From Brevibacillus fulvus (GTDB lineage: Bacteria; Bacillota; Bacilli; Brevibacillales; Brevibacillaceae): a stretch of 64,000 bases of DNA. Position 1 is the first letter of the stretch, and the number at the start of each line of letters is the position of its first letter. Made by a program: the position numbers and the translations under genes. Of this stretch, positions 52,545 to 61,127 are shown in pieces. The stretch spans positions 80,756 through 144,755 of the forward strand of contig NZ_JAFBEB010000009.1 of the NCBI RefSeq assembly GCF_016908525.1, read 5' to 3'. The notes under the pieces were generated by a model, which was given only the letters and a program-made list of their open reading frames with translations, had not been told where the DNA came from and searched no databases.

Positions 52545-53582
52545 TTAAGGGATGATTTGTTCAATTTGTATCGACGGCTCTTTGCGTAAATCCACAAAAG
52601 ATGCATCGGTTTGAATCATGGGATGAATCGGATCAAACGGATTAATCATGACGATGACTCCGCTCGAACCATCCGTCAGGACGACTTTGTTTCCAATCAG
52701 ACATTGCATCAATTTGGCGATCAGTATGCGAACAATGGCAGGATTAAGGGCTCCATAGGAACTTTGGTTCATTTCATCCAACACTTGAAAAAAGGGAAAC
52801 GCGCCGCCGTACACTTTATTCGAGGTGATGGCATGAAACACGTCCGCGATCGAAACAATTTGACTGAACAGATCGATATTTTCCTCCCGGATGCCGAATG
52901 GGTAGCCGGTTCCGTTGTTTCTTTCATGATGCTGAAGCGCTACAAGCGCTTGTCTGCTGCTGGCTCCAATCGTTTCCTTGATCATCGTATAGCCGTGGAT
53001 TGTATGTTTTTTCATCATTTCAAATTCATCGGAGGTCAGCTTGGTCGGCTTGTGCAGAATCTCAGACGGGATTTTGAGCTTGCCAATATCATGGAGCAGG
53101 GCGGCCGTTGTGAGTTGCAAGAGTTCCGCCTCTTCCATCTGCATCCACTTGCCAATCAAAGTCGCCAAAATCGCCACCCCGATTGGGTGCCGGTACAAAT
53201 AGTCGTCTTTGGACTGCAGTGCCGCAAGCACTTTTAATAAATTCGGTTGTTCGACAACGGATTGCACAAGCGGAACGACTTGTTTTCTCAATTCGCCAAG
53301 CATGATTTTTTTGGTATGTTGGATTTCCTGAAAAAATGGATAGAGCCGGGACACCATTTCGTTAATCAGCTGGCTCTCCTCGTTGGGTGGCACAGGACTG
53401 TACGGGCCGGCATTTTTGACGTCCTTGCTGGTCAAGGTGATCTTATGCAGTTGCAGCATGCGCACATGCTCTTTTGTCAAAATTGTTGCGGCAGCAATTA
53501 ACAGTTTCTTGTTTCTCGTGTAAACATCATGGATCAGCTGAAAACCGATCAGCTCCTCAGGCTGTGTAAACTTTTCCATCAT
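52545..53582 (-). CDS. HD-GYP domain protein (c-di-GMP phosphodiesterase type)
   Basis: About 345 residues from the ATG at 53582, after GGGGGAG. The HD-GYP core spans about 140-300: LLHDIGKLKIPSEILHKP carries the HD pair, then KKHTIHGYTMI and HHERNNGTGYPFGIREENI carry the HH and the GYP-type motif. The N-terminal 130 residues hold no domain I can name. HD-GYP proteins hydrolyse cyclic di-GMP; conserved residues are all present. It is upstream of the GGDEF and PilZ genes in the same direction. Confidence 0.88.
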   Translation of the reverse strand: MMEKFTQPEELIGFQLIHDVYTRNKKLLIAAATILTKEHVRMLQLHKITLTSKDVKNAGPYSPVPPNEESQLINEMVSRLYPFFQEIQHTKKIMLGELRKQVVPLVQSVVEQPNLLKVLAALQSKDDYLYRHPIGVAILATLIGKWMQMEEAELLQLTTAALLHDIGKLKIPSEILHKPTKLTSDEFEMMKKHTIHGYTMIKETIGASSRQALVALQHHERNNGTGYPFGIREENIDLFSQIVSIADVFHAITSNKVYGGAFPFFQVLDEMNQSSYGALNPAIVRILIAKLMQCLIGNKVVLTDGSSGVIVMINPFDPIHPMIQTDASFVDLRKEPSIQIEQIIP

Positions 53583-53822
53583 TCTTTCTCCCCCATTTGC
53601 CGATAGTGCATGCAAGCAGTATCTTTTCTCAGACCTTTTTTGCGAACCGCCTGGGGTTTTAAACTAGGGTGTAAAAACTATCGCTTAGCTTGTTGCACCT
53701 TCTTTCACACGCTTGCAACCAGTTTAGCAATCTGTTCTGAACAATTTCTGACAAAGTTCCGGCTGTTTCGCTATGCAGCAACTGTTGCGAGCGGGATCAC
53801 GATGCCAAACCGAGTTCTTTTC

Positions 53823-53854
53823 AAAAAAAGTTCGCAAACAATCTGTTTGCGAAC
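53823..53854 (-). terminator. Intrinsic terminator after the BTAD response regulator
   Basis: A perfect 11-bp stem (53830-53840 with 53844-53854), three-base loop, seven T on the minus strand. The rest of 53583-53873 carries no recognised gene and probably holds the HD-GYP promoter. Confidence 0.9.
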
Positions 53855-53873
53855 CGTTCCGTCGGCTTTCTGT

Positions 53874-54992
53874 TTATTCCATTTTCAACATCTCGGTGTA
53901 CAACTGGACGATTCTCGTCCCCGGCAGGATTCCCAGTTCGTCATGCAACATCTGCTGCAGCTTATTGTAGTGAAGCAAAAAGGAAACCTGGTCTCTTTGC
54001 TTGGCATATAGACTCAGCAGCATTTCATGCCCGTCTTCGTCAAAGGGGGATCGTTCGAGCAGGGAACGCAAAAGCTCCACCGCGCGAACATATTCACCCT
54101 CCTCATCATACTTGAAGGCCAACTGCTTGGCGAACGTGCAATATCGTTGTTCCATCCTTTCCCGCAACGGTTGGCACCAATCAAAAGGTTTTCCCTCAAA
54201 TAAAGCGCCTTTGTACAGTTTAACAGCAGCCTCCAGCGTTTGCTTGTCAGCCGATTTGCTGTCCGCCGCTTCGTTGGAAAGTTCCTCGAATTCAATGAAA
54301 TCGCAATGGTTCCAACCTGTCAGTCTGTAATTGCCCAGCTGCTGCTTCAGTTCAAACGGCATCCGATATTCCGCAAGCAACTTCCGTAACCGGTAAACGG
54401 TCGTATGCAAATTTTGCTCGGCCCGCTCCGGAGAAAACATCGGCCACAACTGCTCGCAAATCGTCCATTTCGATGCGCCGGTCAAGCGATGAACATACAA
54501 AAACGCCAACAGTTCTTCCACCTTCGCCGTCGGAAAATGGATCGGCTCCAGGCGATCCCCGGCCAGCACTTCAAACCCCCCGAAGCCAACCGTTTGCGCT
54601 TCCCACTGCGATTCCGACTGCGTCTGAACGGTCAACCTTGATTTCAGCTTGCGGGCACAGCGAATCATCTCGTCCGGACTGACAGGTTTCAGCAAGTAGT
54701 CGATCGCGTTGACGCGAAACGCCTGCACAGCGTACTCGTTGAAGGCTGTCACCATGACAACTTCCATCCCGGGATGAAGCTCCGTCAGTTTTTCAGCCAG
54801 CTCCAAACCATTCATCCCCGGCATTTCAATATCGAGAAAAGCGACGTGCGGCCGCAACGCGGAAGCTGCCGCCAACGCCTCCGACGGTTTCGTGTATGCG
54901 CCGGCAACCTGAAAATCGGTCTGATCTCTGATCATTTTATATAGCAAATCCAGGCCCGGCTTCTCATCATCGACCAAAATAACGTTGAGCAT
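53874..54992 (-). CDS. Response regulator with BTAD (SARP-like) output
   Basis: 372 residues. A receiver domain (about 1-118) has Asp8 and Asp9, the phospho-Asp54 in [11 protein letters not shown], Thr in VTAF and Lys in YLLKPV. An OmpR-like winged helix follows (about 135-225) and then a bacterial transcriptional activation domain (BTAD, about 245-372) made of TPR-like helices, as in SARP regulators. The start overlaps the hybrid kinase by 26 bases and is preceded by GGGAGG, so the two are coupled. It is expected to receive phosphate from that kinase. Targets unknown. Confidence 0.9.
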   Translation of the reverse strand: MLNVILVDDEKPGLDLLYKMIRDQTDFQVAGAYTKPSEALAAASALRPHVAFLDIEMPGMNGLELAEKLTELHPGMEVVMVTAFNEYAVQAFRVNAIDYLLKPVSPDEMIRCARKLKSRLTVQTQSESQWEAQTVGFGGFEVLAGDRLEPIHFPTAKVEELLAFLYVHRLTGASKWTICEQLWPMFSPERAEQNLHTTVYRLRKLLAEYRMPFELKQQLGNYRLTGWNHCDFIEFEELSNEAADSKSADKQTLEAAVKLYKGALFEGKPFDWCQPLRERMEQRYCTFAKQLAFKYDEEGEYVRAVELLRSLLERSPFDEDGHEMLLSLYAKQRDQVSFLLHYNKLQQMLHDELGILPGTRIVQLYTEMLKME

Positions 54993-57900
54993 CGTTCTCC
55001 TCCCTCTCTTCTCTTGTTGTGTCGGCTGGTACGCGGAACCGGACCAAAGTGCCCTCTCCCAGCGTACTGTGGATGTGCAAACCTTCTCCGTAACGGTGAA
55101 CCAAGCGGCGGTGAATGTTGAGCAGACCTACCCCCTGACGCGGCAGCAAGGCTTCCGGGTGCAACAGAGTATCGAGTCTTTCCGGAGAGATTCCGATTCC
55201 ATTGTCCGCTACCTCGATGATCAATCCGGAGGAATCGGTTGTAACCGACACCCTGATCTTTCCTCCATCCTCGCGTTTCATAATGCCGTGACGTACCGCA
55301 TTTTCCACAATCGGCTGGATGGTCAGCGGAGGAATCAGACCTTTCGCTCGTTCGTCCAGGTCAAAATCAACGGCCAAGCGGTCGCCAAAACGGACTTGTT
55401 CAATAAACAGATAAGATTGCAGCAAGTCCAGTTCCTTTTCGACCGGAACGAGACTTTCTTTATTTTGAAAATCAAAGCTGTTCCGCAAGTAGCGGCTAAG
55501 CCTGTCCAGCAAATGCTGGGCATTATTCAAGTCATAGTGGCTAACGGAAATGATCGTGCTGAGGGTATTAAACAGGAAGTGCGGCTTGATTTGCGCTCGT
55601 AAAAAGGCCATTTCCGCATCGACCAGCGCGTCAGCCGATTGCTTGACATTTATTAATGTGCGAATCCGCGCCCTTAATTCACCTACTTCCACCGGCTTCC
55701 CCAGAAAATCGTTGGCTCCGACTTCAAAGCCGGCTAACCTGTCTTCAGGGCGGTTGCGGGCGGTCAACAACAACACCGGCAATTCCGACAGCGACCACCT
55801 CTTGCGGATTTGTCTGCACGCCTCAATTCCCGACATTTCAGGCATCATCCAATCCAGAATGACCAGATCGATTCGGCTGTTCTGCTCAAGCTCGTGCAGC
55901 GCTTGTGCCCCGGTTGAAGCGGTGATGACGGTATATCCCTCCATCGATAAAATATTTATCAATACTTGACGATTGGTCGCATCATCGTCAACGATGAGAA
56001 CGACGGGACCGTTTTCACCCATGCGTTTTGGGAACAGGGCCATGGGATAATCCGCTTGCTCAAATGAATCGAACTGCTCTTGTCCCGACAGATCGAAAAG
56101 CTCGTTCGTGTCTTGCAAACTCCTGGCTATTCTTCCGGCAGAGACATTCGCCGATCGTTCCGCTTTTTGCGAGATCGGGAGCGTAAAAGTAAAGGTTGAA
56201 CCCTTGCCCAATTGCGATTCCACTTCAATCCGGCCGCCATGCAGCTCCACCAGTTTGCGGGTAATGCTCAGACCAAGCCCGGTTCCTCCATACATGCCTT
56301 CCACATTGTCCGCGCGTTCATAGGACTCAAAGACGCTTTTTCTTTGATCTTCTGGAATCCCGATACCCGTATCGGTGACGGAAATCGCCAGAAAACCATT
56401 CCGCTCACGGGCGGAAATCACGATTTCTCCCTCCGCCGTAAATTTCACCGAATTGCCAATCAGATTGGACAAAATTTGCACGAGCCGGTCTTCATCGACA
56501 TCTACTGGGGGCAAGTTGTCCGGAAGACGATCAACAAATTGAATCGGTTTTTCTTTCACCAAGTGCCGATGGAATTCAATGACGAATTGGACCACTGGAC
56601 GAAGCGGAATGGCCCGCGGGTTCAGGACAAGTTCATTGTTCTTAATACGGGACAAATCCAGAATATCGTTGATCAAGCGCGCAGCTCGCCAACCGGTCGA
56701 CACGATCAAGGCCAAATTCTCCGTTTGTTGCCGATTAAGTTTCCCTGCCACGCCGTCGATCAGCGATTGGGCAATATTGATCATGGCGTGCAGCGGTGTC
56801 TTCATTTCATGGGACGTATTGCTGAGAAATTCATCCTTTAATTGGTCCGCTCTCATCAACCGTTCGGACAAATTTTCGACTGTTGCGAATGCATTGGTAA
56901 ACCGTTCCGACAAATAGAGAACTTGAAACAATACGCCACACAGCGTCGCAAATGGCAAAAAGAAATAAAAATCAGCGATCTGGAGATTCTCCAAACAGAT
57001 GATCAATGCAGTTGTTACCAGAAAGATTAAGCTCATGACCAAATAGAGGGCACCTTCTATTCTCCGTATTGCGGCAACGATCATCACATAAATCACATAA
57101 ATCATGGCAATAAACGCACAAACCCAGGAGACACTCTCCAGATGGGTAAAAACTGTGACAGGGGTAAAAAAGATGAGCAAAAACCGGGCTGTGTAAAGGT
57201 AGAGAACCACAGGCATAATGTTTGTCACAAACAGGCTTGGGAAAGAGTAACGGGCGTACATTAACAAGAAGATCTCCGTTAATGCTCCGGAGACAAATTG
57301 GATTCTCGTAAAAAACGAATATGACATGGAAGGCAAAAGCAACGATAACAGCTTCTCCCCGTGTGACAAGGTAAACAAACAGCTGGCCAGACAAAACAAA
57401 CCAAAATACAGCCAGGAAAATTCGGGATTCCGCATCTGGTACAGGGATAAAAAGTAGATTCCCAGTACGAGGAAGCCCGTGACAACAATAAAATCGGAGG
57501 AGATGGAATATTGGCGCAGGTAACTGATTTCATCCTGCTCCCCAAAGTAGATGGAGTGTGAAATACCGCCAGAATAGTATTCAAAATTAGCTACTTGCAC
57601 AATAATTTCTGCCGTCCGGCTGTTTGTCCAGAAACTTGCGCTATAAGGTGTGTTCCTTGCCGCTGTGCTTTCCGGAGCGGGGCCAGGGATACCGTTTGAA
57701 CCGATCTCTCGTCCATTGACGTAAATCCGGTGAGCCGTCTTGATATTGTCCACTTTGAATCCATAGAGCTTCTCGTTTCCCGGGGGCAACATGACTTGCA
57801 GGCGGAACGTGCCAACGCCATATGCCTTGAATTTCGCTCCGTCGTGTGTCATGTAGCTTTCCCATTCCTGCGGGACGTGAACATAGGCGGCTGTCTGAGG

Positions 57901-58140
57901 CTTGTCCGTTTGCTGCTGAAAGTCCGTCGGCGAAAGCAGTTGATCAGGGTAAAATTCCCACTCTCCGTCCAAACGAACGATGCCGGAAGCCCCCAGACCG
58001 TGCTCCGTTAAATCGAGCATCCCATGTTTTGCGGTAAAACTGTCGCTTGGCAACGGCACAGTAGGCGATAGCCAGTAAGTAACGGTCAATAAAAGGCAAA
58101 TGAGCATGAAGTTAAGCAGTGCGATCATTTTTCTGGGCAT
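54967..58140 (-). CDS. Hybrid sensor kinase: 7TMR-DISM input, HisKA kinase, receiver and LytS-type second kinase
   Basis: 1057 residues. A signal anchor (about 5-25), an extracellular 7TMR-DISMED2-like beta domain (about 45-200), seven membrane helices (about 210-415), HisKA ([14 protein letters not shown] near 440) with HATPase motifs ([12 protein letters not shown] and [13 protein letters not shown]), a receiver near 705-825 (phospho-Asp in [12 protein letters not shown] near 762) and a second, LytS-type His_kinase domain ([15 protein letters not shown] near 847) with its own HATPase ([20 protein letters not shown]). Two kinases of different class in one chain give many possible phosphorelay routes. 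The partner is the overlapping BTAD regulator. Confidence 0.9.
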   Translation of the reverse strand: MPRKMIALLNFMLICLLLTVTYWLSPTVPLPSDSFTAKHGMLDLTEHGLGASGIVRLDGEWEFYPDQLLSPTDFQQQTDKPQTAAYVHVPQEWESYMTHDGAKFKAYGVGTFRLQVMLPPGNEKLYGFKVDNIKTAHRIYVNGREIGSNGIPGPAPESTAARNTPYSASFWTNSRTAEIIVQVANFEYYSGGISHSIYFGEQDEISYLRQYSISSDFIVVTGFLVLGIYFLSLYQMRNPEFSWLYFGLFCLASCLFTLSHGEKLLSLLLPSMSYSFFTRIQFVSGALTEIFLLMYARYSFPSLFVTNIMPVVLYLYTARFLLIFFTPVTVFTHLESVSWVCAFIAMIYVIYVMIVAAIRRIEGALYLVMSLIFLVTTALIICLENLQIADFYFFLPFATLCGVLFQVLYLSERFTNAFATVENLSERLMRADQLKDEFLSNTSHEMKTPLHAMINIAQSLIDGVAGKLNRQQTENLALIVSTGWRAARLINDILDLSRIKNNELVLNPRAIPLRPVVQFVIEFHRHLVKEKPIQFVDRLPDNLPPVDVDEDRLVQILSNLIGNSVKFTAEGEIVISARERNGFLAISVTDTGIGIPEDQRKSVFESYERADNVEGMYGGTGLGLSITRKLVELHGGRIEVESQLGKGSTFTFTLPISQKAERSANVSAGRIARSLQDTNELFDLSGQEQFDSFEQADYPMALFPKRMGENGPVVLIVDDDATNRQVLINILSMEGYTVITASTGAQALHELEQNSRIDLVILDWMMPEMSGIEACRQIRKRWSLSELPVLLLTARNRPEDRLAGFEVGANDFLGKPVEVGELRARIRTLINVKQSADALVDAEMAFLRAQIKPHFLFNTLSTIISVSHYDLNNAQHLLDRLSRYLRNSFDFQNKESLVPVEKELDLLQSYLFIEQVRFGDRLAVDFDLDERAKGLIPPLTIQPIVENAVRHGIMKREDGGKIRVSVTTDSSGLIIEVADNGIGISPERLDTLLHPEALLPRQGVGLLNIHRRLVHRYGEGLHIHSTLGEGTLVRFRVPADTTREEREENDAQRYFGR

Positions 58141-58396
58141 CGTTGCATTCTCTCATTTCTGCTGTGGTTTTCCCGAAACATTCACAGTCCTGCCACATGA
58201 CATGTTTATCAAGGATGGTTGGTTATGTCTGTAAAAAGAAGCGGCTGGAGCTTTACAGAATTGTATCAGTGACTTTTGGCCTATTTCTTTTATAAATGTT
58301 AGAATACTACAAAAATGGCTTGAAACCAATCTGCTACTGCCGATTTTAACGCAATTTAACATTACCATTTGTCTTGACATGGAGGAACCTCAATCT

Positions 58397-58424
58397 AAAA
58401 AAACCTTGACCAGAAAAGTCAAGG
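58397..58424 (-). terminator. Intrinsic terminator inside the 58-kb leader region
   Basis: 7-bp stem CCTTGAC/GTCAAGG (58404-58410 with 58418-58424), followed on the minus strand by seven T. It is not adjacent to any coding sequence, so it ends a separate transcript or attenuates one entering the kinase gene. Confidence 0.8.
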
Positions 58425-58439
58425 CCTCGGTTTGCAAAC

Positions 58440-58620
58440 AAACCTTTTACCGGTTTGCAAGGGCAGTATCTTCCAAACCGAAGCAACTTGCACAGCGGAT
58501 CAAAACATTGATTCTCTTGCCGATCAAACCGGCCAGCACAAGGACCGGGATACCCGGCTTTTGGCTTCCTCGGCAATTCCGCTCGAGGGAGGCCGGTTTA
58601 GCCCGTCAAGTTGGACCGGT
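58440..58620 (-). ncRNA. Unidentified structured RNA region (candidate)
   Basis: Read on the minus strand this stretch can fold into a branched structure: P1 is a perfect 9-bp helix (58591-58599 with 58526-58534) that encloses two hairpins, P2 CCTCG/CGAGG (58584-58588 with 58568-58572) and P3 CCGGG/CCCGG (58553-58557 with 58545-58549); a 7-bp helix (58607-58613 with 58484-58490) closes all of them. The intrinsic terminator at 58397-58424 follows. I recognise no known riboswitch core. The remainder of the 705-base gap (58141-58845) contains a tandem ten-base repeat near 58698-58717 and no credible gene. Confidence 0.35.
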
Positions 58621-58792
58621 TCTGAGGATAAGCTTCCGTTTGCTCCTACCGCACCATGTAATATGAAAAAGCACTATCGGGCCGGACTGCGAAGGCGAGG
58701 CGAGAGGAGGCGAGAGGATAAATCGGTAAACGTTGCATAGGGCGGAGATGTCGGGATTCCTCTTACTGGACCTTTAAAAAAGTGAGAGTTTA

Positions 58793-58821
58793 TAGAGAAA
58801 CCCTTAGGATTCTCCTAAGGG
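58793..58821 (-). terminator. Terminator-like hairpin after the SLH gene
   Basis: Perfect 9-bp stem CCCTTAGGA (58801-58809) with its complement (58813-58821), then TTTCTCT on the minus strand. Confidence 0.65.
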
Positions 58822-58845
58822 CTGTACCATCAACTTTTCATTCTC

Positions 58846-60537
58846 TTAAGGTTCAATGCTAGCATCGCTGCCAGCATCCGTGCCGCTGCCCGTATCCGTG
58901 CCGCTGCCCGTATCGGTACCGCTGCCCGTATCTGTGCCGCTGCCCGTATCTGTTCCGCTTCCCGTATCCGTGCCGCTGCTCGTATCTGTGCCGCTGCTCG
59001 TATCTGTTCCGCTGCCCGTATCTGTGCCGCTGCTCGTATCTGTTCCGCTGCCCGTATCTGTGCCGCTGCCCGTATCTGTTCCGCTTCCCGTATCCGTGCC
59101 GCTGCTCGTATCTGTGCCGCTGCCCGTATCTGTGCCGCTGCCCGTATCTGTGCCGCTGCTCGTATCGGTGTCACTTCCCGTATCGGTGTCACTTCCCGTA
59201 TCGGTGTCACTTCCCGTATCGGTGTCACTTCCCGTATCGGTTTCACTGCCCGTATCGGTGTCACTTCCCGTATCGGTGTCGCTTCCCGTATCGGTGTCAC
59301 TTCCCGTATCGGTGTCACTGCCCGTATCGGTGTCACTTCCCGTATCGGTGTCACTGCCCGTATCGGTGTCACTGCCCGTATCGGTGTCACTGCCCGTATC
59401 GGTGTCACTTCCCGTATCGGTGTCGCTTCCCGTATCGGTGTCGCTTCCCGTATCGGTGTCACTTCCCGTATCGGTGTCGCTTCCCGTATCGGTGTCACTT
59501 CCCGTATCGGTGTCACTTCCCGTATCGGTGTCGCTTCCCGTATCGGTGTCGCTTCCCGTATCGGTGTCGCTATTGTCATCACCGATGTCTCCACCGACAT
59601 TGTCTCCGCTATCCCCTTCAGTATTTCCGGGTGTTGAATCGACCGGTGGTTGCGGTGCTGGTTCTTCCACCGGCGGCTGCGGCGCTGGTTCCTCTACCGG
59701 TGGCTGCGGTGCTGGCTCTTCCACCGGTGGCTGCGGTGCTGGTTCTTCCACCGGTGGCTGCGGCGCTGGTTCTACTGGATCGCTTGGGAAATGAACCAAC
59801 TTGTGGTCAGGTTTATCTTGTTTCTCTTCTCCAACCGTTGACGTGTTTGCCGGTGCCTGTCTTTGCGCATTCTGAGTCAGTAAATCCTCGCGACTATTTC
59901 CGGTTTTGTCAATGTATTTGCTCATTACTTGTACGATTTCTTCTCTTTGCACAGGAATGGTCGGATCGAATTGGTTTTGCCCATTTCCCTGTATCCAGCC
60001 CAAAGTGTATGCATACGCGACAGCATCCTTCGCATAAGCAGCAATCGCATTGCTATCCGTAAAAGTTAACTGGCCTCCCATTCCTTGGACATTGGCACCA
60101 GCGGAACGAACCAGCATAACCGCCATCTGTTCTTTCGATAACTGTTGATTAGGCCCGAATTGTCCGTTCCCAATCCCGCTGACCAGTCCCGCTTTATAAA
60201 GCGCTTCAACATAGGCATATGCATAATGGCCAGTAGGGATATCCGAGAAAGTTGCCTGAGCTGGTACATCGCTTACATTTAAGTTCAATGATTTCGCCAG
60301 AATAATACTAAAATCGGCACGGCTAATTTTACCGGTTGGATCAAACTTTCCTTCATCACTATCAGAGATAATCCCCTTTTCTACCAGTTCCTTGATGGCA
60401 TCCTTGGCATACGAGTTGCTGATATCCGAGAAATCATTATTCGCTGCGGCTACCCCTGCCGAACTGATTGTAGACAGAGCCAGTAAGCCATTTAAAACCA
60501 TACGTTTCTTGCCTCTTTTGTTGTTCTTATTTGCCAT
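58846..60537 (-). CDS. SLH-domain surface protein with a long hexapeptide-repeat tail
   Basis: 563 residues. A signal peptide (about 1-31) and three S-layer homology domains (about 33-75, 95-140 and 155-205: DAIKELVEKGIISD, ALYKAGLVSGIGNGQFGP, YAYTLGWIQGNGQNQFDP) that anchor proteins to pyruvylated wall polymers. A short spacer, five PAPQPPV repeats (257-299) and 39 tandem SxTDTx hexapeptides (323-556) follow. No catalytic or binding domain is visible after the repeats, so the protein looks like an extended, very acidic, Ser/Thr-rich stalk, possibly glycosylated. The ribosome binding site is AGGGGTG. Confidence 0.88.
   Translation of the reverse strand: MANKNNKRGKKRMVLNGLLALSTISSAGVAAANNDFSDISNSYAKDAIKELVEKGIISDSDEGKFDPTGKISRADFSIILAKSLNLNVSDVPAQATFSDIPTGHYAYAYVEALYKAGLVSGIGNGQFGPNQQLSKEQMAVMLVRSAGANVQGMGGQLTFTDSNAIAAYAKDAVAYAYTLGWIQGNGQNQFDPTIPVQREEIVQVMSKYIDKTGNSREDLLTQNAQRQAPANTSTVGEEKQDKPDHKLVHFPSDPVEPAPQPPVEEPAPQPPVEEPAPQPPVEEPAPQPPVEEPAPQPPVDSTPGNTEGDSGDNVGGDIGDDNSDTDTGSDTDTGSDTDTGSDTDTGSDTDTGSDTDTGSDTDTGSDTDTGSDTDTGSDTDTGSDTDTGSDTDTGSDTDTGSDTDTGSDTDTGSDTDTGSDTDTGSDTDTGSETDTGSDTDTGSDTDTGSDTDTGSDTDTSSGTDTGSGTDTGSGTDTSSGTDTGSGTDTGSGTDTGSGTDTSSGTDTGSGTDTSSGTDTSSGTDTGSGTDTGSGTDTGSGTDTGSGTDTGSGTDAGSDASIEP
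58870..59571 (-). repeat. 39 tandem 18-bp repeats in the SLH gene
   Basis: 702 bases made of 39 copies of an 18-base unit. Toward the N-terminal side the unit encodes SDTDTG almost without variation; the final third encodes SGTDTG or SGTDTS. Because the unit is a multiple of three, long shadow frames stay open on both strands; they are not genes. Confidence 0.95.
59641..59769 (-). repeat. Five Pro-rich 27-bp repeats in the SLH gene
   Basis: Five copies of a nine-residue unit EEPAPQPPV link the SLH part to the hexapeptide tail, a typical rigid wall-spanning spacer. Confidence 0.85.
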
Positions 60538-60798
60538 AGGACACCCCTGATAATCATAAATTTATAAATCCTGTAAAAACGAAATATATAGTTACCGGTT
60601 ATCTACCCGTTCGACGCCAAGCTGAAACCTCGGATTTACGAAATTTTAAAAGTCCTGATCAGCAACCTTTTTTCCATTGTCGCTTCGACTCCTTCGCCTT
60701 TCAAGGAAAGATCGATGCGTTCTCTCGCTGCGCTCGTTCCCGGACGAACCTCCCGTCCGTTCGGACTTGCCAGTCCAATTCCTCTCTCTCCTTGACAT
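60538..60798 (-). promoter_or_regulatory. Leader and promoter region of the SLH gene
   Basis: About 260 bases between the SLH start and the tmRNA terminator. It holds AT-rich sequence near 60545-60600, where the promoter may lie, and a small open frame of 13 codons (60636-60677, minus strand; MEKRLLIRTFKIS) with GAAGGAG 11 bases before it. I see no known riboswitch. Meaning of the small frame is uncertain. Confidence 0.3.
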
Positions 60799-60826
60799 AA
60801 AATAAAAAAGCCGCCCTCCAGGCGGC
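60799..60826 (-). terminator. Intrinsic terminator after the tmRNA 3' end
   Basis: GCCGCC/GGCGGC stem (60810-60815 with 60821-60826), T-rich run on the minus strand. It lies 16 bases past the CCA end of tmRNA. Confidence 0.88.
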
Positions 60827-60841
60827 ATTTTATTTTATGTA

Positions 60842-61082
60842 TGGTGGAGGCGGGGGGATTCGAACCCCCGTCCGAAAACAGCGATACATAAGCATCTCCG
60901 AGCGCAGTCGCTTTATAAAATTTCGGTGATCAACCTGCGAAACGACACGCCAGCTGAAAACCTAGCCTGATTGCTCTTCTTCCATTGGCTCCAGGCGGAA
61001 GCCTCCGGCGTAGCCCGTTAAAGTTGAGCCCTAGCCACGGCACACGGGCCGATACAGTGGTAGAGCCTCACTGGTTATTAGG
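60842..61082 (-). ncRNA. ssrA: 3' portion of transfer-messenger RNA (ssrA), 5' part missing
   Basis: On the minus strand the sequence ends in TTTTCGGACGGGGG, TTCGAATCCCCC and CGCCTCCACCA, the T arm and acceptor 3' strand of tmRNA. Upstream come the conserved AATCAGGCTAGGTTTTC and GGCGTGTCG segments of the pseudoknot region and, at 61073-61080, TAATAACC, which normally follows the tag reading frame. The expected preceding parts (tag frame and the GGGG..GGATTCGAC 5' end that pairs with the acceptor) are absent in the sequence to the right, which is instead the 3' flank of another gene. The visible part is therefore a fragment, presumably cut by an insertion. Confidence 0.82.
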
Positions 61083-61127
61083 TAATGAAAAAACATAGTG
61101 TAGGCAAGTAATAAGTGACCCGATTAC

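Noticed and set aside
58346..58740. Open frames of 76 to 102 codons on both strands in the leader region before the kinase
   Set aside because: No ribosome binding site and low-complexity composition. They coincide with paired RNA segments, so a structured RNA explains the region better.
58870..59571. Regular repeats resembling a CRISPR array
   Set aside because: Units are directly adjacent, without unique spacers, and are in frame in a protein gene. No cas genes are present.
58830..59794. Long open frames (256 and 312 codons) with IREVTP-like and LPVSVS-like repeats on both strands
   Set aside because: They are shadow frames of the 18-base repeat array of the SLH gene; a unit of a multiple of three keeps every frame open. 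No ribosome binding sites fit.
60842..60920. A tRNA gene suggested by TTCGAATCC and CCACCA
   Set aside because: No D arm or anticodon arm of normal spacing precedes it; the sequence continues into tmRNA pseudoknot motifs.
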